Below, piece after piece: positions 56,181 through 64,000 of a stretch of DNA of 64,000 nt; the first letter of the stretch is position 1; each line of letters begins with the position of its first letter. The stretch is from Acidobacteriota bacterium (GTDB taxonomy: Bacteria; Acidobacteriota; Blastocatellia; RBC074). The stretch spans positions 36,442-100,441 of the forward strand of contig JAFDVI010000011.1 of NCBI GenBank assembly GCA_018269055.1, written 5' to 3'. The translations under genes were made by a program, and so were the position numbers. The notes below the pieces were generated by a model. It saw only the letters and a program-made list of their open reading frames with translations. It was not told the origin of the DNA and searched no databases.

Positions 56181-57926
56181 TTACTGCACCGTGACGCTTT
56201 TGGTCAGGGTGTTGTTTGCGTTGTTCGGATCGGGCATGAAACTCCAGACGGTGCTGGCGTGGTTGATCTGCGTGCCTGGCGTGATGGAGGGACTAACTCT
56301 GACGGTGAGGCTGAAGCTCACTGTGGCGCCGGCGGGCAGCTCATACGTCGAACAAGAGACCAAGCCTGGGGAAAACCGGGCGGGCTTCTGATAAACCACC
56401 CAGCCCGCCGGCGCGCCGAACGATTCGAAAGTCGTGTTGGACGGGGTGGGCGTGTTAAAGGTCAGATGCCCCGCCTTGCCAGGGCCGCTATTGGTGACCG
56501 TGATGGTGTAGGTGATGAGGCTACTCGGATAAACGGTGGTCGGCGTTACAGTATCCCTGCTCACTCGCAGGTCGGCGGGCGCGGGCGTTCCGTCGTCATT
56601 CAGATAGCGCGCAAACACTGAACCTAAATATCCACTCTCAACGCCGCCCGCAACGATGCGCCCATCAAGTTGCAGCGCCAGCGACGTAAACCAGCCGTGA
56701 GGATTTGAGAACGGAGAGATAACCTGCCCATTGACGCCAAAACCGGTGTCGGGCAAACCGTTCGTCTGAAAGCGCCAAAGAGCGGCTTCGTCATTTGAGG
56801 TGGCCGTTGGCGTGTGGCCGCCGACCACCAGCTTGCCGTCCTCTTGCTGTGCAACCGCGTACCAGTACGTGTTAGGAGCGACGGTATAGACCTTGCCGCC
56901 ATTGCCGAAGGCGGCGTCAAGACTGCCATCCGGGTTATGTCGAAAGAGCGCGCCGTAATAAACGTTATTGGTCAGGACACTTCCGGCAACGGCAAACTTG
57001 CCGTCGGCTTGCTGGCACAACTGGTATCCGCCCTCATTGGCGGCAGAGGTGAAAACGCCATTGGAACCGAAAGAGGAATCGAGTTGCCCGATGGCGCTAT
57101 ACCTGAGCAGCCGGTAACGGTAAGGCGGCGAGCCTCCACTGGATGTGACCACGATCTTTCCGTCGTTTTGGAGCGCGACATCACGGAAGCCGCCATCATT
57201 GACCGATTCCCACACGTCGGGATAAATCTCGCCATACGTGCCGAAGGAGTAATCATACGAACCATTCGGATTGAAGCGCGCGATGTAACAGCGGTAATCG
57301 CCGGCAAAACGTTTTTGTCCCACGACCAGAATCTTACCGTCCGGTTGCAGCGCCATTTTCTCCACACTGATGTTGCTGAGCAGAATCTTGCCGCTGTTGC
57401 CGAACATGGAATCAAGGTTTCCGTTCTCGGTGAAACGAACCACTGCCCCATTCTTGTACGAAGAAGAACAGCCTTCAGTCCAGCCCGCGACCAGAATTTT
57501 GCCATTGGGCTGAATGGCCAGCGTATTTGCTGTGTCATGCCCTCCCAAATCCAACTCTGCTTTTCCACCATCACCAAACGAATTATCCAGAACGCCATTC
57601 GAAGTGAGGCGCATGAGAAGGAAATTCCTGTACTGAGTGGCGTAAGGGTAATCACATGGCGCAAATGGAGTTGGCCCTACGGCCAGCGCCTTGCCATCTG
57701 CTTGGAGTTTTAGATCAGAGACTCCGCCGGTAGCAAAGATTGGGTTTTCGATACTGCCGCCATTGCCATAGCTAGGATCGAGATCGCCCGCCATCGCATA
57801 GACCGCCAGCAGCAATTTCACGGACAGCAGTGACGTGACCGCAGCGATGACCAGCAAGCCACAGACTCTGTGCCAGCGCATTCCTGTTCGTGACTGAATC
57901 ATGTTTATGATTTTCAGACTTTGCAT
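56181..57926 (-). CDS. Secreted delta-60 repeat protein with C-terminal DUF11 domain
   Basis: 581 residues from the ATG at 57926 (GGAGGAACG site). One N-terminal membrane or signal segment. Eight or so delta-60 repeats follow, each like ALQPDGKILVVGQ then RFNPNGSYDYSFGTYG, which form a beta-propeller-like fold. The last 110 residues are a DUF11/CARDB-like surface domain (YPSSLITYTITVTNSGPG). Likely a surface or secreted protein; ligand unknown. Confidence 0.87.
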   Translation of the reverse strand: MQSLKIINMIQSRTGMRWHRVCGLLVIAAVTSLLSVKLLLAVYAMAGDLDPSYGNGGSIENPIFATGGVSDLKLQADGKALAVGPTPFAPCDYPYATQYRNFLLMRLTSNGVLDNSFGDGGKAELDLGGHDTANTLAIQPNGKILVAGWTEGCSSSYKNGAVVRFTENGNLDSMFGNSGKILLSNISVEKMALQPDGKILVVGQKRFAGDYRCYIARFNPNGSYDYSFGTYGEIYPDVWESVNDGGFRDVALQNDGKIVVTSSGGSPPYRYRLLRYSAIGQLDSSFGSNGVFTSAANEGGYQLCQQADGKFAVAGSVLTNNVYYGALFRHNPDGSLDAAFGNGGKVYTVAPNTYWYAVAQQEDGKLVVGGHTPTATSNDEAALWRFQTNGLPDTGFGVNGQVISPFSNPHGWFTSLALQLDGRIVAGGVESGYLGSVFARYLNDDGTPAPADLRVSRDTVTPTTVYPSSLITYTITVTNSGPGKAGHLTFNTPTPSNTTFESFGAPAGWVVYQKPARFSPGLVSCSTYELPAGATVSFSLTVRVSPSITPGTQINHASTVWSFMPDPNNANNTLTKSVTVQ

Positions 57927-58064
57927 GATCGTTCCTCCGATTTCGCTGATAGCCGCTTCCCAGCAGACTTTGCCCGCACTCGCCGCGAGCAGGCTGGCTC
58001 GGCTTATGTTCATCGTTATTGTTGAAGCGGCGGGCATATTACTGAGGCCCGCAAATAAAGTTGG

Positions 58065-58357
58065 TTACGGCACGGTGCTGAACTTCTGGATGCGGTGGTT
58101 TTCTGCGTCGGCAATATAGACATTGCAATTCCTATCCACCGCGATGCTGCTCGGATGGTTGAACTGTCCATTGCCAGAGCTATAGCTGCCCCACTGGCCG
58201 AGGTAAAAGGCTCCGCGCTGTCTGCTGCCGCCGAAGCCACACAGATCAGCATGAAGATGAACGCCGTTAGAGTGAGCAGAAGACTGCGCTGCTTGTGGGT
58301 CCGTCTGCACTGCGATAGTTGGTATACACATTGTGTGACTTTCAGATTGGGTTTCAT
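58065..58357 (-). pseudogene. Frameshifted remnant of an exported NHL-repeat protein
   Basis: A start with signal peptide (LLLTLTAFIFMLICVASAAA) reads in one frame from 58357. About residue 46 the sensible reading moves to another frame, which gives GQWGSYSSGNGQFNHPSSIA and VYIADAENHRIQKFS, a single NHL repeat, ending at 58065. Full NHL proteins have five or six repeats. So this is a frameshifted, shortened relic. Confidence 0.6.
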
Positions 58358-58455
58358 ATCCCTCTCCTTGACGTGTTTGAAATACCATTCTCCGAGCCAT
58401 AGCGCGGCTCCGCATTAAAGCCGTTTTCCAAATAGGGATTTGCCTCTTGGTCAAA

Positions 58456-58563
58456 CTCGGCACTCATACTGTTAGGCGTAAAGCGGGATAAAATCCCATC
58501 ACGTCACAAGAAAAATCAGGTGGTAGTCTTCTGGCAGGCTGGCAGCATGGAAGACAGTGTTAT
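58456..58563. repeat. Copy A of a duplicated regulatory-like block
   Basis: About 108 nt highly similar to 63029-63136, with CTGTTAGGCGTAAAGCG, CCATCACGTCAC and AGTCTTCTGGCAGGCT shared. It lies 99 nt upstream of the NHL relic start. No sigma gene follows on its right side. Confidence 0.75.
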
Positions 58564-58824
58564 GGATTTTCCTTGGGGTAGTGCCGGCGAAACCGGTGCG
58601 CCTACTCGCTCTAAATTCTCGCCCAAAGACCGGATCACTCTTCCGGGCGTCAATTAATGGGAGCCAACGGCATTTGCCATGACAGATGAGGATCAGCGGC
58701 TACAGGACGCCAGAGGTAGAGTTCCTATTCGTCGAGGTCGGTTGGTTTTTGTTTCCATATAGCAACTACCCAAACGCGGCAGAGATCAAATTCCAGCCGC
58801 GTTTTGTCTGAGGTAGAAAAAGTA
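58564..58824. other. Non-coding stretch right of copy A
   Basis: No gene is seen. In the sister locus the matching side holds an ECF sigma gene, so this may be where such a gene was lost. No clear sigma-like remnant could be read. Confidence 0.35.
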
Positions 58825-60672
58825 TTACGGCGCGAAATAGCCGCTGAGGTCAATCACCAAATCCGTCGTCGTCGAGGCGAAGCGTTTGAACGCCCCATCC
58901 GCTCCCAAACCCACCGTGAAATGCCGGTTGAAGACCGCTCCACTTCGGTAATTTGATGTGGCCACGGTTGGTTGATTGGCGTCACTCGGCCAGAAGGTCA
59001 GGAAGCCATTTGCGCTCACATTGACCGTCGTGGCGTTGCCGACCACGGCTTTGGCTGCGGCGGGAATTCCGGTGCAGACGCCGGTTGCAGGTTGCAAATA
59101 TGCCGTTCCGCCAGTCATTTGCGACCCCGGCGTGAAGCAGCCCGTCTGCCCTGCGCGCGTGTCGAGTAAGCGTACGGGCGTTGGCAGCGGATTGAAAAGC
59201 AAACCTTGGCCGTTTGAATCACTCAGTTGCGTGCTGAAGTAACCCAACACATCCACTACCAAATCCGTTGTTGCCGCCGTGTAGATGTTGAATTGGCCGC
59301 TCGGCGATAAACCGACCGTGAACGGCGCGTTCATGTTGATGCCAGTTTGGAAGTTGGAACTCGCCGCCAAGGGTCGCATCGCGTCAGCCGGGAACAGCGT
59401 CAAAAAACCATTGGCTTGCGGATTGACCGTTGTCGCATTGCCGACCAACGCCAAAGCTCCAGCGGGAATCAACACGCCATCGCAAGTCGTCGTGCCAAGC
59501 TGCGTCACAGTCGAACCCGCAGTGAGTTGCGCGCCGGGCGTAAAGCAGGCAGTCGCTCCGACGCGCGAATCCATCAACCGCACGGGGTGAGGTAACGGAT
59601 GAAAGTACAAACCGCCGCCGGAAGGCGGCGCGTAATATCCCGTGATGTCTACGACGACGTTCGTGTTTGTGGTCACGTAAATGTTGAAGGCTCCATCGCT
59701 CGCGCCAAGCCCAACCGTAAAGACATTGTTCAAGACCTGATTCGCGGCGAAGTTGGAATTGGCAACCAGCGGTCGCATGACATCGCTGGGATAAAGCGTC
59801 AAAAAGCCTCCGCCGGATTCGACGGTCGTGATGTTGCCGGTCAAAGCCTTGGCATTCGCAGGAATCGTCAAGCCATCACAAGTCCTGCCCGCAGCCGTCT
59901 GCGTCCGCGAAGTCTGCCCCGGAATCTGCGCTCCCGGCGTATCGCATCCCGTCGCTCCAACCCGCGTATCCAGCAGTCGCACCGGATGCGCCAAGGGATA
60001 AAACTGCAATCCGCTGCTGACCGTGCTGATCGTTACCGCATACACCTGGAATCCCTGACAGCCGAGATTGTCCGTCGCGGTAATCGTAAAGTTGAAAGTG
60101 CCTGCTGCGGTCGGCGTGCCGGACAAAGTATTCCCGACCAGATTCAATCCTGTCGGCAGATTGCCGATGCTGACGGTAAAACTATAAGGCGCAGTTCCGC
60201 CCCCGGCAGTGAAGGTCTGCACCGGATAGCCGACGCCGACCGTTCCATTGGGCAGCGTTGATGGACCAACCAGAATGGTTTGACATCCGCCGCTCTGCCC
60301 GCTGACGACAAAGCCTCCTTCGACCGCATACTGTCCGCCGCTCGAAGCTCCGACCACACTTTGCCCGATCACGCCAGATTCAGCGTAACTCCCGCCGGAA
60401 CTCGCGCCGCCTCCACCCGCAATAACGGATTGCGTGATGTTGTAGCTGCCGCCGCTTTGCGTGGGAACAGTTGACAGAGGAGAAGCTTCTGGCGTGGCTT
60501 CATGTTTTACCGTTGGACCGGCAGATGCCCCGACGCGCTCGGCGTTGGGAGCAAGATTGGCAAACTCACCCAACGTTCTGCTGCGCGCCACACCAAACAA
60601 GAGTCCTGCCAAAGACGCGAGACAAAGCAACGCGAATAGAGAACGGCGTCGGTCTTTTGTAATGCTGATCAT
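58825..60672 (-). CDS. Secreted protein with Ig-like domain and three tandem 130-residue repeats
   Basis: 615 residues (GGGGGGAAG ribosome site). Signal segment LFALLCLASLAGLLFGVA; a Gly/Ser-rich region with SGGSYAESGVIGQSVVGASS; a putative Ig domain (SIGNLPTGLNLVGNTLSGTP). Then three copies of a module that begins HPVRLLDTRVGATGC or similar (near residues 225, 355, 490), contains ANGFLTLFPADAMRP, and ends VVDVLGYF. The module is frequent in acidobacterial and actinobacterial secreted proteins; its role is unknown. Confidence 0.82.
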   Translation of the reverse strand: MISITKDRRRSLFALLCLASLAGLLFGVARSRTLGEFANLAPNAERVGASAGPTVKHEATPEASPLSTVPTQSGGSYNITQSVIAGGGGASSGGSYAESGVIGQSVVGASSGGQYAVEGGFVVSGQSGGCQTILVGPSTLPNGTVGVGYPVQTFTAGGGTAPYSFTVSIGNLPTGLNLVGNTLSGTPTAAGTFNFTITATDNLGCQGFQVYAVTISTVSSGLQFYPLAHPVRLLDTRVGATGCDTPGAQIPGQTSRTQTAAGRTCDGLTIPANAKALTGNITTVESGGGFLTLYPSDVMRPLVANSNFAANQVLNNVFTVGLGASDGAFNIYVTTNTNVVVDITGYYAPPSGGGLYFHPLPHPVRLMDSRVGATACFTPGAQLTAGSTVTQLGTTTCDGVLIPAGALALVGNATTVNPQANGFLTLFPADAMRPLAASSNFQTGINMNAPFTVGLSPSGQFNIYTAATTDLVVDVLGYFSTQLSDSNGQGLLFNPLPTPVRLLDTRAGQTGCFTPGSQMTGGTAYLQPATGVCTGIPAAAKAVVGNATTVNVSANGFLTFWPSDANQPTVATSNYRSGAVFNRHFTVGLGADGAFKRFASTTTDLVIDLSGYFAP

Positions 60673-60762
60673 CTTCCCCCCTTATGCCTCCTCATGGATT
60701 TTGCGCAATCGCCTCCAGGCAAAGCCACTACGGCTTCATAAAAAAATGCGGGCTGTGGAATG

Positions 60763-62910
60763 TTATGGTTTGCAACCATCCGCGTGAGGATTGCTCTGAC
60801 AAACAATCTTCTTTAGGGCTTCAATGGTGCTCTGCTGTTGTTGGAGCAGAGTCTGTTGTTGATGGATGGCGCGCTGTAGTTCATCAATTAGAGTCTGCTG
60901 TTGCTGTATGGCGTTGACCAGGACGGTCGTGATTTGACCGTACTTGACACCCTCGATCTCGCCTTTTGCATTGCGGGTGATTAGGAGCGGTTCGATCTTT
61001 TCAACTTCTTCCGCGCCGAAGCCGATGTCCGCTTTGCCTCCTTCAATCCAATTGAAAGTAATCGGGCGCAAGCGGCTGACGACGTTTAAGCCGCCTGTAA
61101 AGGTCTGGACGTTGGTTTTATAGCGCAGGGAGGATGAACAATTGGCGATGTTATTGGAGGAATTCAGGCATAAATCCGTGGCTCCGTTGCCTCCTAAATT
61201 GTTGAGTTTGACCAGACCATCAAACGTCGTGGTGAGGCCGAAGGTCGCCGTTTGAGAAACATCCAGCCTGCCGGGAATGGAAACCTTGTCAGCCGATGCG
61301 CCCAGAACAACCGTGTTGCTTGTATAAACGGTCGCCCCCGCGCCGATGGCAGTGGCATAGGTAAGATTGTTTAAGCCGACATTGGCAAGCGCACCGATGA
61401 CTGTATTGTTGCTGCCGGTTGTGTTGGCGTTTCCAGCATTGACTCCGACAAAGACATTGAAACCGCCCGTCGTATTTCCGCCACCCGAATTGGTTCCGAT
61501 GAATGTATTAGACTGTCCCGATGTATTAACGCTCCCGGCACTCGCGCCGAAAAAAGAATTTGATAAGCTGTTGGTTAACGCGCCAGCGTTGGCACCAAAA
61601 AAGGAATTTGCACTAAAGTTCGAAGTAGATCCGCCCGCCTTATAACCGAAAAAGGAGTTTTGGCTACCTGATGTATTTGAGTCGCCAGCTTGATAGCCAT
61701 AAAAGGCATTATTGCCGCCACTGGTGTTCACTCCGCCCGACCCGGTACCGAAAAAAGCATTGTTCGCACCGCTCGTATTTAAAAGGCCAGCTTGATATCC
61801 GAAGAACGAATTACCGTCTGCGTTATTCGCCTGACCTGCGCCACTGCCGAAAAAGGAGTTGCCAGCGCCGGTCAAGTTTCCTGTCCCGGCGTTGTATCCG
61901 AAGAACGTATTGTTCGCACCCGAGGTCGTTGAATCACCCGCGCCGCTGCCAAAGAACGAGTTGAAGCTAGCAGTGTTGAATCTGCCTGCCGAATAGCCGA
62001 AGAAGGAGTTGTCATTTCCCGTCTGATTAGCATCGCCTGAGGTGCGTCCAAAGAATGAATTTCTCGTGCCGGTGGTATTCGAGTCACCGGCAAACGCGCC
62101 GAAAAACGAATTGTCGCTTGCCGTGTTCAGCGTTCCCGCGTCACGTCCGAAAAACGAATTATTCGCGGCGGTGGTGTTAAACCGCCCGGCGCTGTCGCCG
62201 AAAAACGAATTGCCGCTGCCAGTCGTGTTTGACACGCCCGCCAGCCTGCCGACAAAAATCCCGGCTACTTGACCGAGCGCCAGAACGCGATTGACCCCAA
62301 TGTTGAACTGCGTCGCGGCGTTGAAAATATTCGCCGTGCCGGTGCCGCTGATGTTGAAGTTGGAGGAGGCTTGCGGACTGGTCGTGTTTTGAACATAGCT
62401 TGCGCTGCCCGCGGGCACGCTCGCTGTCGGGATCGTTCCTGTGACAGCAGAACCGGAGACGCCGCCCACCTGCGTACTGGTGACGCAGCCGACGCAGGCG
62501 CTCGACAGCGTGTCGGCGACTGATGAGTTCAGGCTGCGCACCGCGTATGGCGTCGAGGTTACTGGCTGCCGGGGCGAAAGCAGCGTGTAAGGGTCAGGAC
62601 TGCCCGCCTGTCGCACGCCGATTTCCAGAAAGCGCGGCGGCCCGCTGAAGGCTCCTGACCCGAAATCGAGTTGCACAGTGAAGATGCCTGCCGTCACTGT
62701 CACCGAAGCCTTTGTGACCGTTGCGCCTTGTTGAGTGCCGGTGCCAACGGTCGCCGTATCGAACAGCTTGAACTGCATATCGTAGTTGCCACTGGCAGGA
62801 TTATTGGCGTCGGTGAGCTTGCCTTGATAAGTAAAGGCCGTGCTTTGCGCCAGAACCGGTACGACACCAACCAGGAAGAAAAGAACAACAAGTATCATTC
62901 TGCTTGTCAT
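60763..62910 (-). CDS. Secreted tail-fibre-like protein with NSFFG repeats and S74 chaperone domain
   Basis: 715 residues with a signal peptide (MILVVLFFLVGVVPVLA). The N-terminal 140 residues contain FTYQGKLTDANNPASGNYDM, a common start in these proteins. About residues 215-545 are some 17 repeats of 13-16 residues with the core NSFFGxxAGxxNT, like trimeric adhesin heads. The end is an intramolecular chaperone (peptidase S74): SLRYKTNVQTFTGGL, IGFGAEEVEKIEPLL, followed by a Gln-rich coiled coil. It likely trimerises as a surface fibre. Confidence 0.88.
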   Translation of the reverse strand: MTSRMILVVLFFLVGVVPVLAQSTAFTYQGKLTDANNPASGNYDMQFKLFDTATVGTGTQQGATVTKASVTVTAGIFTVQLDFGSGAFSGPPRFLEIGVRQAGSPDPYTLLSPRQPVTSTPYAVRSLNSSVADTLSSACVGCVTSTQVGGVSGSAVTGTIPTASVPAGSASYVQNTTSPQASSNFNISGTGTANIFNAATQFNIGVNRVLALGQVAGIFVGRLAGVSNTTGSGNSFFGDSAGRFNTTAANNSFFGRDAGTLNTASDNSFFGAFAGDSNTTGTRNSFFGRTSGDANQTGNDNSFFGYSAGRFNTASFNSFFGSGAGDSTTSGANNTFFGYNAGTGNLTGAGNSFFGSGAGQANNADGNSFFGYQAGLLNTSGANNAFFGTGSGGVNTSGGNNAFYGYQAGDSNTSGSQNSFFGYKAGGSTSNFSANSFFGANAGALTNSLSNSFFGASAGSVNTSGQSNTFIGTNSGGGNTTGGFNVFVGVNAGNANTTGSNNTVIGALANVGLNNLTYATAIGAGATVYTSNTVVLGASADKVSIPGRLDVSQTATFGLTTTFDGLVKLNNLGGNGATDLCLNSSNNIANCSSSLRYKTNVQTFTGGLNVVSRLRPITFNWIEGGKADIGFGAEEVEKIEPLLITRNAKGEIEGVKYGQITTVLVNAIQQQQTLIDELQRAIHQQQTLLQQQQSTIEALKKIVCQSNPHADGCKP

Positions 62911-63028
62911 ATAGAGCCAACTCCTTGATGTGTTGCGGTAGAGAGCGTAAGCAATCGGTAGGCCTCGGCAAGTATGCGTATTGTTGAAGCCAGGTCGCTT
63001 GCGCTCTTAGTACGGCGCTCGGGTTGAA

Positions 63029-63136
63029 ATCGGTACTCATGCTGTTAGGCGTAAAGCGTCGGAAAATACCATCACGTCACAGGAAAAATCTGGTGGAAGT
63101 CTTCTGGCAGGCTCCCCCAGGGCAGGCAGTGTTATA
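63029..63136. promoter_or_regulatory. Copy B of the duplicated block, in the gap between the fibre gene and the ECF sigma gene
   Basis: Shares long identical runs with 58456-58563. It is 119 nt upstream of the leftward fibre gene and 43 nt upstream of the rightward sigma gene. Both copies sit at a similar distance before a leftward exported-protein gene, so it may hold their promoter, possibly read by the adjacent sigma factor. Confidence 0.5.
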
Positions 63137-63178
63137 ATTCCGGCGTTCCCAAAACACGCCAACCAAAAACAGAATCGA

Positions 63179-63763
63179 ATGGCTACACTCCCGGACAAGG
63201 AAATAACCGGTTTGCTCCTCGACTGGGGCAACGGCGATGAAGCCGCGTTTGACCAATTGATCCCGCTCGTCTACCAGGAACTGCGGCGCATGGCTCACCA
63301 ATACATGCGGCGCGAGCGCCCCGGCGCCACTCTGCAAACCACAGCGCTGATCAACGAGGCCTACCTCAAGCTGGTTGATTACAAAAGGATGAGTTGGCAG
63401 GATCGGGCGCACTTTTTCGCGGTCGCCGCGCAGGTGATGCGGCGCATTCTGGTAGAGCGGGCGCGCAGTCGCCAAAGCGACAAGCGCGGCGGCGCGGCCC
63501 AGAAAGTTTCGCTCGACGAGGCCGCCGACCTTGCCATCGAGAGCACGCCTGATCTCATCGCGCTCGATGATGCGCTGACCCGTCTGGGCGTCATCGCCCC
63601 GCGCAAAGTCCGAATCGTTGAGTTGAGGTATTTCGGCGGCCTCAACCTTGAGGAGACCGCCGAAGTTCTCGGTGTGTCATCTCCGACCGTGCAGCGCGAG
63701 TGGCGGGCAGCCAAAGCCTGGCTTTATCGAGCGATTAGCGAGGGGATCAAGGATGAGTCTTGA
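63179..63763 (+). CDS. ECF-family RNA polymerase sigma factor
   Basis: 194 residues. Region 2 includes LIPLVYQELRRMAHQYMRRE and EAYLKLVDYKRMSWQDRAHFF; region 4 includes RIVELRYFGGLNLEETAEVL and VSSPTVQREWRAAKAWLYR. Same group as the gene at 13007. Its 3' end overlaps the kinase start by 11 nt, the usual sigma-kinase pairing, which suggests control by phosphorylation. Confidence 0.93.
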   Translation: MATLPDKEITGLLLDWGNGDEAAFDQLIPLVYQELRRMAHQYMRRERPGATLQTTALINEAYLKLVDYKRMSWQDRAHFFAVAAQVMRRILVERARSRQSDKRGGAAQKVSLDEAADLAIESTPDLIALDDALTRLGVIAPRKVRIVELRYFGGLNLEETAEVLGVSSPTVQREWRAAKAWLYRAISEGIKDES

Positions 63764-64000
63764 ACGCTATGAGCAAGCAGACGAAATTTTTCAATCGGCA
63801 GTCGAATTGGCCGCAGAAGAGCGCGCCGCTTTTCTCGACCGCGCCTGCGCCAGCGATGCCGAGTTGAGGAAAGAGGTCGAATCGCTGCTGGCGTATGACG
63901 CGCAAGCGCAAGGTTTCATTGAAGCCCCTGTGTTTGAAGAGGCGCCTGAACTGCTGGCGGATGATCCTACCGGAATTGATCGGGCCAAGACGCTGGTGGG
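63753..64000 (+). CDS. Ser/Thr protein kinase, N-terminus, runs off the window
   Basis: 82 residues visible from the ATG at 63753, inside the last codons of the sigma gene (GGATCAAGG upstream is a usable ribosome site). The start MSLERYEQADEIFQSAVEL and AEERAAFLDRACASDAELRK and EVESLLAYD is the standard helical leader of acidobacterial kinases that follow ECF sigma genes; the catalytic domain should follow outside the window. Confidence 0.82.
   Translation, partial: MSLERYEQADEIFQSAVELAAEERAAFLDRACASDAELRKEVESLLAYDAQAQGFIEAPVFEEAPELLADDPTGIDRAKTLV

Noticed and set aside
61440..62240. CRISPR-like or satellite repeat
   Set aside because: The periodic DNA encodes the NSFFG protein repeats with varied codons; it is coding.

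Overview
This window is a chromosomal piece of moderate GC content, most likely from an Acidobacteriota bacterium of the Blastocatellia or Solibacteres type. That assignment is inferred from the sequence. The signs are a secreted protein ending in the Solibacter-type C-terminal domain (TIGR03437), two ECF sigma factors of the family that is paired with Ser/Thr kinases, a WD40 kinase relic, delta-60 and NHL secreted proteins, and lipid A genes (lpxB, an LpxL-like acyltransferase) that imply an outer membrane.

Layout. 0-4.3 kb holds an SsnA-type amidohydrolase and purQ-purL. 4.4-9.4 kb holds a leftward HAD-WYL-DinB set and a rightward acyltransferase-GDT1-lpxB set. 9.4-13.6 kb holds a SET protein with a small membrane transporter, a WD40 protein that has lost its kinase domain, and an ECF sigma gene. 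13.6-18.6 kb holds a secreted TIGR03437 protein, selA and a PanE-like reductase. 18.74-19.46 kb is a tRNA-Arg(UCU) gene split in its anticodon loop by a group I intron that encodes a PD-(D/E)XK homing endonuclease. 19.5-28.3 kb holds DinB, a response regulator-ATPase fusion, adenosine deaminase, an M14 peptidase, a GNAT protein and a 26-residue Lys/Ala peptide. 28.4-36.9 kb is a long leftward housekeeping run: rimO, pgpA, cinA, plsY, an MFS gene, gpsA, smpB and pepA. 37-43.2 kb holds a sigma-54 two-component pair, a LolA-like protein and an ATP-grasp protein.

43.3-47.4 kb is the most striking system, a complete diversity-generating retroelement (DGR). It has a template repeat, a reverse transcriptase, an Avd-like accessory protein and a target protein with an N-terminal caspase domain and a C-terminal FGE/C-type-lectin fold whose last 43 residues are the variable region. 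Apart from one outermost base, every template/variable difference is at a template adenine. A small EACC1-like membrane protein overlaps the target start by 4 nt. This matches the known class of diversified, caspase-type biological conflict systems, here interlaced with several palindromic repeats.

47.6-54.2 kb holds a TMTC-like TPR membrane protein, an EEP hydrolase and an animal-type haem peroxidase. 54.3-63 kb is a leftward array of secreted, repeat-rich proteins (one broken by an in-frame TGA, one by a frameshift). It ends in a second ECF sigma gene that overlaps the start of a Ser/Thr kinase running off the window.

The window is also rich in small dispersed repeats: heptamer tandem repeats at five loci, and three types of palindromic REP-like element, some of them inserted in frame inside genes.
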